A stretch of 64,000 bases of DNA, from positions 2,976,001 through 3,040,000 of the forward strand of contig OZ241909.1 in the NCBI GenBank assembly GCA_965203735.1. Direction: 5' to 3'. Made by a program: the position numbers and the translations under genes. Under the pieces are notes generated by a model. It was not told the DNA's origin. It saw only the letters and a list, made by a program, of their open reading frames with translations, and did no database searches. Source of the DNA: Bin55 sp965203735. Its GTDB lineage: Bacteria > Pseudomonadota > Gammaproteobacteria > Pseudomonadales > Azotimanducaceae. Of the stretch, positions 36,014-45,507 are shown in pieces. The first letter of the stretch is position 1. Each line of letters starts with the position of its first letter.

Positions 36014-39000
36014 GATGTAAACCAACCTGAGTGATCTGCTCTTCGTCGAATGCGGAACAGAGCATTGAGTCCAAACACGATTGCAAGGCCGATCAAGGCA
36101 GCCACATAGTTACCGCATTCAAAGAATAGAGTTTGAGTATCTCCTAGCGGCGGCAATGTCCGATTGAAATGACTTCGACTGCGAATCGAGAGTAGAGACG
36201 CATCTTCCATTGCGACATCAATGAGATTGGCTAAGAACTGGTACGAGTTCACATAGAGTTCACCCCGCGCAGAACTAATCATGCGCACGGATTGATCCGA
36301 CACAAACTCCGAAGATCCAATGACAAAAAGTTTGGCCGACTCTGGAGAACGGTCGATGACACTTGCAACCACCCCAAGGGTGTCGACTTCCTCCTCCGGT
36401 TCTTCCGACATCGTCTCAGAATCTTCCGTATCCAAACCAAGTTCTTCGGTTGGCGAATTGGATACTTCACCACTCTGAGGCGCACCCTCCTCTTGTGGAT
36501 TCAAGCTTTCTCCAACATCAGGTATGTCGTCGATCTCTGCTATTGCATCAGAGTCCGCCCCATCTGCTTCAGAAGATTCAGGGACTTCATCCGACTCTTC
36601 AACGGAATCCAAATCTGGAATCTCGATGCTCTCTTGCTCTTCGAGCTCCTTGGCACGCTCTCGAGCTTCCACTAATGCAGGCGACTCCTCGAAATAACTG
36701 TCAAACCTTCCTTTTACGGATACTGCTAGCAGCCTTGATTCAACTTCCCCGACCGGGAAATATGGAGAGTTTGAACCTTCGGTGATCTTGGGCATGACAT
36801 CCGGAGCGGACTCCACCCAACTCTTATCCGAACTCCTCAACAGTTCAACTACCTCTCGATTCTCGTTGGTTTCTGCATCCACAGATAAAGGAGATCCCCA
36901 AGTGTAGGTAATTTGATCCAGATCCTTGTGGGCAAGACTCGAACCAACGAAACCTTCGTTTCGGATATCCACAAAAAACGGATAGTCCATCATTCGAAGT
37001 TCTTGAAACACAAACTCGCCCACCTCGCGAGTAACAGGTACGGGAAATGCTGCGTTACGTGGATCCAGAACCATACTTTGATCGACTGTCACTCCATTAT
37101 GAGCCAACCAGTCCTCCAGCCCCGTGTAGGTTGGCGACGCTTCAAGCATTTGCGACATCAGCATGGTCTTGTATGCCCCCGCCGCGATGACAACAGTTCC
37201 CCCCTTCATGAGAAACTGATCCATCTCAAACACTTGCTGCTCACTTAGCGAAGCAGGAGCTACAACCACCAATACGTCCACATAGTTGGGTACGGGTTGT
37301 CGAAGCATGGTGCTTTCGACGTTGTAGTCTCCTGTTAGGTATCCGCGCAGTTCGGAAAACTCGCTACCCATCGAAGGTTGTCCCATGTATTGAGGTGGTG
37401 GCTGGGATGGACTGTAGAGTGCGACAGAAGTTAGGAGACCCGTGGCATATCGCTTGAGTCCTTCTTCAAGAATGCGCGTGAAGCCTTCTTTGTCACGTGT
37501 CTCGGGAATCCCCATGCTAACGACCGTTTGACCGTCTGACAACGTGAGATAGAAATAAAACCTGTTGGTGTCAAACAAGCTGGCTGCCATCGGTTGGAAT
37601 CCAAAGTTTGCAGCGATCTCTTCTGCGATTGCACCTCCATCGGCTTCAGGGTCTACAAAAACCCAACCAAATTTGCCGTTCGATGACTGTTCAAGTTCAT
37701 CTAGCGCATCGGCAAGAGGGACTCGTAGTTCCTCAAGTTGTTCGGGTAAGACTTCCGACGACGAAATGTAGCCAGTAAAGTTAACCTCAGAACTGACAAA
37801 GTCGAAGATCGATCCTCCACCCTGAAATCCTGCAAGCACTTTTTTAATCGCTCGCGTAATGTCGTACTCAGGATTCCTGAGTTTGACCGACAACTCCGTT
37901 TCCGTCGTCGCTTTGACCTCGATCAGGTCCCGCCAGCTGAGGACCTCATATTGATCTCCATAGTGAATCAGAATGTCGAAGAATGAATTTACTAAGCTAG
38001 TCTGGTAGCGGTCTGCAACCTGAAACGTTTGCGGCCTAATCCCATACTTGGAACTAGCCTCGTCTTCCGCTTCCGCATCCGCCGCAGGATCGACCCATTC
38101 AACTCGCACTCGATTCCCGCCAACAATTTCGTACTCCCTAACAAGATCCCTGATTTGTGGAACGAGTGGTGCCAAGAGAGGATGAGTCTTGGAACTGAAA
38201 TAGCCTCGAATGAGAAGTGGCTCGTGGAGCTGCTCTAGTTGTTGCTTTGTTACCGATGCGATCGAAAACTGGGCTCCTTTCGTAACATCCAAACGTAGCC
38301 AAGCCGTACTGCTAATCCAGACGTTTGCAATAACCAAGTTCGCAACGATCAATCCCGTGATCAATGCGACCTTGCGGTGACCGGCAGCGCTAGCGTCGGA
38401 TGCCCAGCCGAGAGAGCGAAGCGCGAAAACATTTAGCACGAGAAACGCGGCGGTAATAGAGACGTAGTAGTAGAGATCCGACAGATCCAATATTCCGCGA
38501 GATATCGACTCGAATCTCGACCCAGAACCCATATCTCTAAGAACTTCCGCAATGTTGTTGCTAAAGAGACCTGTAATGAAGTCGCTTCCAACCATGTAGA
38601 AGACCGCGCAAACAAACACGGAAACGATGAGCGAAACTATCTGGTTTTCGCTGCGCGCACTAACAAATAACCCAATGCTTATGTAGGCTGCGCCCAACAA
38701 CAACGCCGCGGCGTATGCGGCGATCACGGGACCCCAATCCAAATTGGCGATCACGCTGACGGAAATAGGCAGTGGAAACGTAAGGACTAAAGCTATTCCG
38801 AGCAAAGCAGTGCATGCGATGAACTTGCCCACTACCAGTTCCCACGATGTAGCGGGCAAAGTCGACAAGAACTCAATCGTGCCCGTACGTCTTTCGTCGC
38901 TCCAAATTCGCATAGTTAGCGCGGATGCCAAGAAAATCAGCAAGACCGGAAGCCACTCGAACATTGGCCGAACGTCCGCTATGTTTCGAGCGAAGAACGA

Positions 39001-39126
39001 CTCTCCCCAAAAGAACACAAACAGAGTAACGCCTAGGTACGCAGCCAAGAACAAGTAGCCGATAGGCGACGCAAAAAAGAGACGGAGTTCCTTGCGTGCG
39101 ACCTCCAATAAACACTCAAGTCGCAT
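36010..39126 (-). CDS. ABC-2 type permease fused to GldG-like domain
   Basis: The ATG at 39126 overlaps the ATPase gene end by 11 bp. Residues ~1-235 form an ABC-2 permease (VARKELRLFFASPIGYLFLA, TMRIWSDERRTGTIEFL) with about six helices. Another helix (KVALITGLIVANLVIANVWI) leads into a GldG-like extracytoplasmic part (LDVTKGAQFSIASVTKQQLE, GYFSSKTHPLLAP, VVVAPASLSEQQVFEMDQFLMKGGTVVIA split by variable stretches). The tail has a long acidic Ser/Glu/Asp-rich insert (~860-955) and a final C-terminal helix. In most relatives GldF and GldG are separate genes, so this is a fusion. The substrate is unknown; gliding is not implied. Confidence 0.85.
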   Translation of the reverse strand: MRLECLLEVARKELRLFFASPIGYLFLAAYLGVTLFVFFWGESFFARNIADVRPMFEWLPVLLIFLASALTMRIWSDERRTGTIEFLSTLPATSWELVVGKFIACTALLGIALVLTFPLPISVSVIANLDWGPVIAAYAAALLLGAAYISIGLFVSARSENQIVSLIVSVFVCAVFYMVGSDFITGLFSNNIAEVLRDMGSGSRFESISRGILDLSDLYYYVSITAAFLVLNVFALRSLGWASDASAAGHRKVALITGLIVANLVIANVWISSTAWLRLDVTKGAQFSIASVTKQQLEQLHEPLLIRGYFSSKTHPLLAPLVPQIRDLVREYEIVGGNRVRVEWVDPAADAEAEDEASSKYGIRPQTFQVADRYQTSLVNSFFDILIHYGDQYEVLSWRDLIEVKATTETELSVKLRNPEYDITRAIKKVLAGFQGGGSIFDFVSSEVNFTGYISSSEVLPEQLEELRVPLADALDELEQSSNGKFGWVFVDPEADGGAIAEEIAANFGFQPMAASLFDTNRFYFYLTLSDGQTVVSMGIPETRDKEGFTRILEEGLKRYATGLLTSVALYSPSQPPPQYMGQPSMGSEFSELRGYLTGDYNVESTMLRQPVPNYVDVLVVVAPASLSEQQVFEMDQFLMKGGTVVIAAGAYKTMLMSQMLEASPTYTGLEDWLAHNGVTVDQSMVLDPRNAAFPVPVTREVGEFVFQELRMMDYPFFVDIRNEGFVGSSLAHKDLDQITYTWGSPLSVDAETNENREVVELLRSSDKSWVESAPDVMPKITEGSNSPYFPVGEVESRLLAVSVKGRFDSYFEESPALVEARERAKELEEQESIEIPDLDSVEESDEVPESSEADGADSDAIAEIDDIPDVGESLNPQEEGAPQSGEVSNSPTEELGLDTEDSETMSEEPEEEVDTLGVVASVIDRSPESAKLFVIGSSEFVSDQSVRMISSARGELYVNSYQFLANLIDVAMEDASLLSIRSRSHFNRTLPPLGDTQTLFFECGNYVAALIGLAIVFGLNALFRIRRRADHSGWFTS

Positions 39127-40030
39127 TTCGATCTCCTGCACTTACCGCTCTGAATAGAGCTTCTAAATCGCGTTTCTCAGGCTCGATGCTCCCAACAGCA
39201 ACGTCGTCTGAAACCAGTTTTCGCACGACGTTCGGGATATTGCTCTTCGCATCGGCGCTAATTGGAGTAATCAGGAACCGACCGTTCAATTGTTTGACAG
39301 AAGCCTGACCCTGAAGAGAGTCTCGAACTTTCTCAATCGGAGCATCGGAAGTCAGCCAGCATCGATTGCCTTCCTTAAGATTGTCAAGTGACTCATCGAC
39401 TGCAATGACTCCGTCACGCATGATTAATACGCGACTGCAAATCGCTTCCACCTCCTGCATGATGTGGGTGGACAGGACTACCGTTGCGTTCTTGGACAGC
39501 TTCTTGATGAGGTCTCGCATGTGATGGGTCTGGGAAGGATCCAATCCAGTAGTTGGCTCATCGAGGATTAGGGTTCCTGGATTATGAAGTATGGCTTGAG
39601 CCACGCCAACGCGTTGTTGCAAACCCCTAGACAGCGTGCCGATTGTGTCCATTGCTCGATCTCGAAGGTCTGTACTGGTGATGGCCTTTTCCACCAATTC
39701 CCTTCGAGATTCTTTCGGCACATTGCGAACAGTTGCTGCAAACCAAAGATAGTCAATAACCGTCAGTTCGGAATAGAGCGGACGGCTCTCGGGAAGATAG
39801 CCCAAGAACTCTCGGGCTTCGGTTGGTGACTCCTGAACATCAATTCCATCCACGAAAGCTTTTCCGGAACTTGGTTCGATGTAACCAGTAAGCAATTTCA
39901 TGACAGTTGTCTTGCCTGCTCCGTTGTGACCGAGCAAGCCTACGATTTCGCCTGAAGCAATTTCGAACGAAACATCGTCGACGGCTGTTATTTCTCCGAA
40001 GCGTCGCGTCAAATGTTCTGTGCGTAGCAC
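39116..40030 (-). CDS. ABC transporter ATP-binding protein (GldA-like)
   Basis: GTG at 40030 is chosen because GGAGGA lies 7 nt upstream; the frame extends 15 nt further to a TTG that would overlap this site. The 304-residue protein has Walker A GHNGAGKTT, the signature LSRGLQQRVGVAQ, Walker B LILDEPTTGLD and the switch histidine in VVLSTHIMQEVEAI. The C-terminal ~90 residues resemble the extra domain of GldA/NatA-type ATPases. It is the first gene of the three-gene ABC/GldFG/DUF4340 operon and energises the fused permease. Confidence 0.92.
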   Translation of the reverse strand: MLRTEHLTRRFGEITAVDDVSFEIASGEIVGLLGHNGAGKTTVMKLLTGYIEPSSGKAFVDGIDVQESPTEAREFLGYLPESRPLYSELTVIDYLWFAATVRNVPKESRRELVEKAITSTDLRDRAMDTIGTLSRGLQQRVGVAQAILHNPGTLILDEPTTGLDPSQTHHMRDLIKKLSKNATVVLSTHIMQEVEAICSRVLIMRDGVIAVDESLDNLKEGNRCWLTSDAPIEKVRDSLQGQASVKQLNGRFLITPISADAKSNIPNVVRKLVSDDVAVGSIEPEKRDLEALFRAVSAGDRNAT

Positions 40031-40171
40031 TTTCGATTCCTCCAAGAATCAGTCTCAACGGGGAAGCTATATAGATTACCCATGGAACCCGTAGGGTTTC
40101 AAGACTCCACAAGAAAATTCTCTGTCTCTTGAGCGGATTTCGGTCCTAGACGTTGCAATCCGTCTCTACCT

Positions 40172-41389
40172 ATGTCGGATAACACAGAACTTACAGCAAA
40201 AATCTTGCGTACTATTCTGACTCGAAGTGCCTCGTCCTTGGAGAGCGTTGGAATCGTGCTAAACCGACATCTACTAAATACTCCCGGAGGAGGCCGCCAG
40301 CTCCAAACACCCGCGCTGGTCGTTGATCTTGCAAAACTGCGTACAAATCTGGATCGCATGCAAGCAAACTGCGAACAACACAACCATGCGCTCCGACCAC
40401 ATACCAAGACACACAAGTGCGTTAGGATCGCGAAGCTCCAAGTTGAACGCGGTGCTGTTGGCATTTGCTGCGCCAAGCTGAGTGAGGCGGAAGCTATGTC
40501 GCGAGGAGGTTTGGAGAACATTCTTGTCACGTCTCCCGTTGTTACACATGGAGGGATCCGAAGGGCAATTTCGCTGAGCCGCACGACGAAAGAGCTCATC
40601 TTGACAGTCGACAACAAATCGGTTGCAAAACGAACAAATGAGATGGCCGAATCAGCACAGACATTCCTTGATGTGATTATGGACATTGATCCTGGGATGC
40701 ACCGCACGGGAATTCCATTGGGCGATGAGGGACTAAGCTTGGCTCTCGTATTGAAACAAGACTGTCCCTCGCTGAGATTCCGCGGGGTACAGTTCTATTC
40801 CGGAGACTTGATGCATGTTCAGAACTACAGCGAGAGACGCAAACGCTACCTTGCGAGAGTAGAACAATTGCAAGCTTTTCTAAAGGAACTTCGAGCAAGT
40901 GGCATAGAGTCTGAAATCGTTACAGGAGGCGGAACAGGTAGTTATGAGTTCGACTTTGAATCAGACGTCATGACTGAACTTCAAGCAGGATCCTATGCAT
41001 TCATGGATCGACAATATCTCGAGATTGAGTCGGTCACCGGTGGCACTCTTGAATTTGACCCTACTCTTTTTGTTTTCACGACTGTTGTCTCCTCAAATCA
41101 CACCCACATGGCGACAACCGATGCTGGCCTGAAGTCGTTTGCGACGGACGACAAGACTCCACTAATAGTCGATGGAGCTCCTATAGGAAGTCACTACACA
41201 TTCATGGGAGACGAGCACGGAGCTGTTCACTGGTCAACTGATTCCCAACAACTCGACGTTGACTCTCTAATTACTACTGTGGTTCCTCATTGTGATCCCA
41301 CAATCAATTTGTACAACGAGATTCATGTGATTCTCGGAGACAAGCTTGTCGACATTTGGCCGATTGAAGCAAGGGGCCGCTCCCAGTAG
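40172..41389 (+). CDS. D-threonine aldolase/D-serine dehydratase-like PLP enzyme
   Basis: The 405-residue protein is a fold-type III PLP enzyme related to D-threonine aldolase and D-serine dehydratase. TPALVVDLAKLRTNLDRMQ starts the barrel, RPHTKTHKC holds the PLP lysine, GICCAKLSEAEAM and TGGGTGSYEF are phosphate and active-site loops, and VPHCDPTINLY near the C-terminus supplies the His/Cys/Asp set that binds the divalent metal in this family. Expected substrates are D-beta-hydroxy-amino acids. About 40 residues precede the barrel and could be trimmed by a later start. It is divergent from the ABC operon and is followed by the selenoprotein gene. Confidence 0.82.
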   Translation: MSDNTELTAKILRTILTRSASSLESVGIVLNRHLLNTPGGGRQLQTPALVVDLAKLRTNLDRMQANCEQHNHALRPHTKTHKCVRIAKLQVERGAVGICCAKLSEAEAMSRGGLENILVTSPVVTHGGIRRAISLSRTTKELILTVDNKSVAKRTNEMAESAQTFLDVIMDIDPGMHRTGIPLGDEGLSLALVLKQDCPSLRFRGVQFYSGDLMHVQNYSERRKRYLARVEQLQAFLKELRASGIESEIVTGGGTGSYEFDFESDVMTELQAGSYAFMDRQYLEIESVTGGTLEFDPTLFVFTTVVSSNHTHMATTDAGLKSFATDDKTPLIVDGAPIGSHYTFMGDEHGAVHWSTDSQQLDVDSLITTVVPHCDPTINLYNEIHVILGDKLVDIWPIEARGRSQ

Positions 41390-41511
41390 GCTCTTGACCA
41401 ATGTAAGACTTGACATAGGTTCGCAAAGAGATTCACACTTACACATCAACTTAATGTCGCTACACTGTGTACGCTAGACCCGCATCCAAACAGTTGACAG
41501 TCACACAACCC

Positions 41512-42591
41512 ATGTACGAACAATCGGTTTTGCCTATAAGAGACGACTTTCGCAAGGCGCATGAATCTGTGTGGAAAACCATTAGTTCAACAGGTTCTTA
41601 CTGGTCCGGCGAAAATCGAGTGGCTTTCGTTCAGGAAGCACGTATTGCCTTGACATGCAGGTTGTGTGCGTCTCGAAAGCTTGCAATCTCACCCAATGCC
41701 GTAGATGGCACCCATGATTCTGCTACATCACTCGATCCGTTAGTTGTCGATCTGATCCATCGAATTCGAACCGATCCGGGTAGGTATACAAAGCCCATCT
41801 TTGACAAGTTTGTCTCCAAGTATTCGGTCGAGCAGTACATCGAACTCATAAGTGTAGTTGCGAGCAGCGTGGTCGTCGACACGATGCACTTCAGCCTAGG
41901 GCTAGACTTACCAGATCTCCACGAACCAGCTAAAACCGAACCTCAAGGTAACGAACCTGCGATAGTGGAAGAAGGGGGAGCATGGGTACCGCTTTCCCGC
42001 CAGGATCAGTCTCGTTCTGATCTTGGATTTCGCGGGGTTCCAAATATCCTGCGGTCGATGGGTGCTGTGCCTTCGGCAATCTCTCTTTTCTTCACCTGTT
42101 TCAAGAATCACTACTCCATGATGGGCGTACCCCTTGATTTGCAAGCCTCTCAGACGGAGTTCATTGCGGCGAGAGTTTCGGCACTCAATCAGTGTTTCTA
42201 CTGAACGAGTTCGCATGCGTTGATGCTCCGTGTGAGCAGCCAATCCGAAGGTTTTGACGCGAACCTGAACGCAGTTACATTGGACGATGTGGACGCGGGA
42301 GTTCTCCATTCGAGCCTATTGAGGCAACTGACGGAAGCAACGATCGAGATGAGATGGGACGAAGTTGCTTTACTTCGTTCCGAAGCTACGAGTGCAATCG
42401 GTAGTCAATCAACTGTAGACGCACTGGCCGTGGCTAGTGGATTCAATGGAATCACACGAGTCGCCGACGCGACAGGAATACCTATCGATAGCTACGAAGA
42501 TGATCTAGGAAGGGAAATTCGATCGGCAATTGGAATCGATGAATTTCACTATAGTGCTAAGTCTTCACGTTACGACTCAGTGCAACCTTAA
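41512..42591 (+). CDS. AhpD-like selenoprotein with in-frame UGA (Sec231)
   Basis: The reading frame from ATG 41512 stops at TGA 42202-42204 but continues in the same frame to 42591. Read through, the protein has 359 residues with the motif C228-F-Y-U231-T-S-S-H235, which is the AhpD redox motif C-x-x-C-x-x-x-H with selenocysteine at the second cysteine. The part after the UGA (ALAVASGFNGITRVADATGI) is the normal end of alkylhydroperoxidase-like domains, so both halves belong together. The N-terminal half has its own C49-x-x-C52. A hairpin fitting a bacterial SECIS follows the UGA. The start matches the family opening MYE..VLPIRDD; an upstream GTG at 41467 is less likely. Expected role: thiol/selenol-dependent peroxide or redox chemistry. 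Automatic callers would split or truncate this gene. Confidence 0.88.
42205..42243 (+). promoter_or_regulatory. Candidate bacterial SECIS element
   Basis: Directly downstream of the UGA, bases 42220-42228 and 42234-42243 form an ~8-bp stem (upper part GCTC/GAGC extended by T-A, G-C and two T-A pairs, with one A/G mismatch and one bulged C). The apical loop is CGTGT (42229-42233) with G in the second position. The loop starts 24 nt after the UGA, within the range usual for bacterial SECIS hairpins. A competing smaller hairpin GCAT/ATGC lies at 42213-42226. Confidence 0.65.
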
Positions 42592-42609
42592 GAGATCGTA
42601 TTTGATGCA

Positions 42610-43653
42610 CTAACTGACAACGGAACGAAGTCTATTGACTAGCTGATTGTCCTTTGCGATTCGTTCGATGTGTCCCCAATTTGCATCGTTCGGTCTAGCA
42701 CCCAATTCCAAGAGCCGGTACAAACTCCTCGGTCGCCACACATGAATGGCGTAACCCAGTGGACTCTCGTGATCTTGACCATCCAATCGCGTTGAATCAC
42801 GCTCAATGATCTCAGAGATAAGTGGCAGATCTTCTGTGACGATGGCCGCCTCAAGCGACTTCTCTGCGCCTCTAGCAAGAAGACAATCAATTATTTTTGG
42901 ATCACACTCCTGTGACAACATGTGCAGGCAAGCAGAGGACAATGGGGTCTCACCGTCTTTACCGGAGAGATTGGGATTCGCCCCGTGGTCCAAGAGCAAC
43001 CGAACGACCTGCAAGTGATTGTTGTGAGCAGCATGAAACAACGCAGTCCGATTTCCGGTATCCAGTTCGTTTACGTCAATCGGCTCACTCTCCATAAGCT
43101 CTGCAATCGCTTGGTCGTCTCCTATGACAGCGAGAGTATGCAATCCTGTTGTCGCTCCATACGACAACAGCAGTCTTACAAGCTCTCTCGCTGGCTCTGA
43201 TTTCCAAGGTCCCGCATGAGACGCAAGATGAATCGGAGCTTCAGAGTCTTCATTGAGCAAGTCTACGTCTGCATCCTGCTCGCAGAGCAGAGTTGCGAGT
43301 TCTAGGTTTCCACGTTGAGCTGCGTAGTGCAAAGCAGAGTTTCCGTTTTCGTCAACGGATCGAACAAGCGAACTGTTAATTTCGATTAGCTGTCTGGCTC
43401 TTTTGTTTAGCTTCAACAATGCGCATGTGAACAAGCTAGGATTCCCGCTTCTGTTCAAGATCATCTCTGTGAATTTCTTGTACCGATCGGTTCTTCCCGA
43501 AGAACCGTACATTCCGATGCGGTTGAGAACATAGTCAACGGTTTCCGGTGCAATCGCCGACCAATCAGAGACACTCGAAACCACATCACTTAGTTGATCG
43601 GTATCTTCAGAAGTCAGAGCTTGATCGACAGAATCCGCGAGGTCTGAACGCAT
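42610..43653 (-). CDS. Ankyrin repeat protein (second)
   Basis: The 347-residue protein has at least six ankyrin units, for example GNSALHYAAQRGNLELATLL, EAPIHLASHAG, RTALFHAAHNNHLQVVRLL, DHGANPNLSGKDGETPLSSA and LYRLLELGARPNDANW. The first ~80 residues are helical and not ankyrin-like. No export signal or enzyme domain is seen, so a cytoplasmic interaction module is inferred. It starts 14 bp after the methyltransferase stop and is thus its operon partner. It overlaps nothing on the other side: the selenoprotein gene converges and ends 18 bp away. Confidence 0.88.
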   Translation of the reverse strand: MRSDLADSVDQALTSEDTDQLSDVVSSVSDWSAIAPETVDYVLNRIGMYGSSGRTDRYKKFTEMILNRSGNPSLFTCALLKLNKRARQLIEINSSLVRSVDENGNSALHYAAQRGNLELATLLCEQDADVDLLNEDSEAPIHLASHAGPWKSEPARELVRLLLSYGATTGLHTLAVIGDDQAIAELMESEPIDVNELDTGNRTALFHAAHNNHLQVVRLLLDHGANPNLSGKDGETPLSSACLHMLSQECDPKIIDCLLARGAEKSLEAAIVTEDLPLISEIIERDSTRLDGQDHESPLGYAIHVWRPRSLYRLLELGARPNDANWGHIERIAKDNQLVNRLRSVVS

Positions 43654-43667
43654 AGAAACGACTGCCC

Positions 43668-44738
43668 TTATGGGCGGATTTCGTAGTACGAGTTGGTAGC
43701 GTTTTCGTATTCGAGCTTGCGAAATCGGCTGAATCCAGCCTCTGCAGTCATCTCGCGCGCAACTTTCTCGTTAAATCCCAATGTGCCCAATCCAGCCCCA
43801 TTCTTCTCAGACATCGCGGAAGACATACAAACTAACATCGAAAACCCATACATGAGGTAGGCACTGGGATTGTCGTTCAGGTTCTCTTCAAAGGTTGGAA
43901 AGGAACGGATGTCGGAACAAAGCCAAGTTCCATCCGGTTTCAGCGCTTTTCGAATGTCCGACAGCAATTGATCCGGAAATGGAACATCGTGAACGACATC
44001 GAATGTACAAACCAGATCAAAGGACTCATTGTCTGGTAAAGGTTTCTCGTTGACATCGACGATCTCAATATTGCTGACATCTGCCTCGTGCAAGTTTTCA
44101 CGAGCCCGACTTAGCGCATGCTGCGAAATTTCGAATCCAAAGAACTCTGAATTCGGATATTCCTTCGCCATTTGGATTAGAGCAACGCCGGCTCCACATC
44201 CTACGTCCGCAACTTTGATACCTTGATCGAGACGCTCGCACATGCCGTCTAGCTCAGGCAATATTGTGGAAATCAGGAGAAACCGCGGTACGTAATTGTT
44301 CAGGCTTTCTATACCGGATGCACATGCCGGACCGTGGTCGTCGTAATTCAACCCCAACCCGGTGCGGAAAGCATCCGGGAGATGTTTGACGGCATCTTGA
44401 AGCACGTCGTACACGGCAAACCCTGAAGCAAAGTAGTAAGGACTATCTTTGTCGCAAAGCACAAGCTGGGCTTCTTCGGAGATCGAGAACTTGTCAGTAG
44501 TCGGATCATATGCGAGCTGCCGAGCACAGGCTTGATGTCTGAGCCACTCTCGCAACCAGCGCTCGTGAAAGCCTGTTCTCTCGGCGAATTCAACGCTTGT
44601 TGATGGTCCGGCATCGCTCAATGCCTGGTAGAGACCAAGTTGATCTCCAACGTGAGCCAAACTACAGTTCATCGCCGCTGCTATGGACTGCGACACCTGG
44701 TAGGCGAAAGCTTCAACTCTCCTGCGATTCACCGCCAT
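43668..44738 (-). CDS. Class I SAM-dependent methyltransferase with winged-helix domain
   Basis: The 356-residue protein has an N-terminal winged-helix/dimerisation domain (LGLYQALSDAGPSTSVEFAE, RWLREWLRHQACARQ) and a Rossmann methyltransferase domain: motif I is VADVGCGAGVALIQMA, followed by FFGFEISQHALSRA, IEIVDVNEKPLPD and DLVCTFDVVHDV. The architecture resembles small-molecule O-methyltransferases and Rv2258c-like proteins. The substrate is unknown. It is not an obvious ArsM: I see no conserved set of arsenite-binding cysteines. It is cotranscribed with an ankyrin protein. Confidence 0.85.
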   Translation of the reverse strand: MAVNRRRVEAFAYQVSQSIAAAMNCSLAHVGDQLGLYQALSDAGPSTSVEFAERTGFHERWLREWLRHQACARQLAYDPTTDKFSISEEAQLVLCDKDSPYYFASGFAVYDVLQDAVKHLPDAFRTGLGLNYDDHGPACASGIESLNNYVPRFLLISTILPELDGMCERLDQGIKVADVGCGAGVALIQMAKEYPNSEFFGFEISQHALSRARENLHEADVSNIEIVDVNEKPLPDNESFDLVCTFDVVHDVPFPDQLLSDIRKALKPDGTWLCSDIRSFPTFEENLNDNPSAYLMYGFSMLVCMSSAMSEKNGAGLGTLGFNEKVAREMTAEAGFSRFRKLEYENATNSYYEIRP

Positions 44739-44849
44739 TCTCTTCGTACTCGTGGCTTAAGGTCTAAGGGTACAAATTTGAACGCCATCAATACTTCACG
44801 CCGAAGACAATCCCTGAGTCCGTTTGATTGGTCTATTCGTAGTGAATGT

Positions 44850-45470
44850 CTAGTCGTAACCAATGAGAATCAATCGATCATCGAGTTCATTCTTGTTGTC
44901 CGGAGTCTTCGGAACGACGACCTCCAAGTCATCTCCGACTCTTGACAGACATTGAAGAAATCCTTGCAGAGTATTTCGTGATTTCACGTGATCCACGAAC
45001 TCCTGCACAATTTCCTGCCACTCTGTGTCGGGAATCTTGGAACTGATTCCATCATCGACGAGTATCTCAACGTAGTGTTCGTCTTCACTGACGAAGATGA
45101 GTACGCCTGTTTGGAGATCTGTGCGGTGAAGTCCCTGCTCTAGGAACTGGCGTCGAGCCATGTTTGAAGCGCGCCAGTATCGCACGCTCTTAGGTATCAA
45201 ACGAACACGAACGCTTGAAAGCTGCAGCGTCAATGCAAGAACCACAAACACAGACAACTGACCCCACACCGTCCATTCGATTGGCAACGTAAAGAAATAG
45301 AGTGCTGAAGGAACTAGCAACGCTACCAAGCAGGCCCAGAGTACGGGAATGTAGCGATACTCGTCGCTTCTTGCGCAAAGCACGGTCACCAATTCCGCAT
45401 TAGTCCTACTCTCGACATCCTTGACCGCCTGCGCAACCTTGGCTTGATCCTCTTGTGTCAGAAGACTCAC
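44850..45470 (-). CDS. TPM domain membrane protein
   Basis: GTG at 45470 follows GAGGTAAG. The 206-residue protein has an N-terminal TPM-type start (QAVKDVESRTNAELVTVL), two hydrophobic helices (YIPVLWACLVALLVPSALYFF and GQLSVFVVLALTLQL) and a C-terminal TPM part (GVLIFVSEDEHYVEILVDDGI, PDTEWQEIVQEF). TPM domains are phosphatase-like or thylakoid-protein-related modules; the order here is that of the shorter paralogue that accompanies LemA and a glycine-rich TPM protein. It is the last gene of the operon, 37 bp after the second gene. Confidence 0.85.
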   Translation of the reverse strand: MSLLTQEDQAKVAQAVKDVESRTNAELVTVLCARSDEYRYIPVLWACLVALLVPSALYFFTLPIEWTVWGQLSVFVVLALTLQLSSVRVRLIPKSVRYWRASNMARRQFLEQGLHRTDLQTGVLIFVSEDEHYVEILVDDGISSKIPDTEWQEIVQEFVDHVKSRNTLQGFLQCLSRVGDDLEVVVPKTPDNKNELDDRLILIGYD

Positions 45471-45507
45471 TACTTACCTCGAATTCTCCTACCTACCGAC
45501 AAGTTGA

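Noticed and set aside
43668..44738. Methyltransferase as the missing ArsM of the arsenosugar cluster
   Set aside because: It lies 22 kb away, has a winged-helix architecture and shows no conserved arsenite-binding cysteines.
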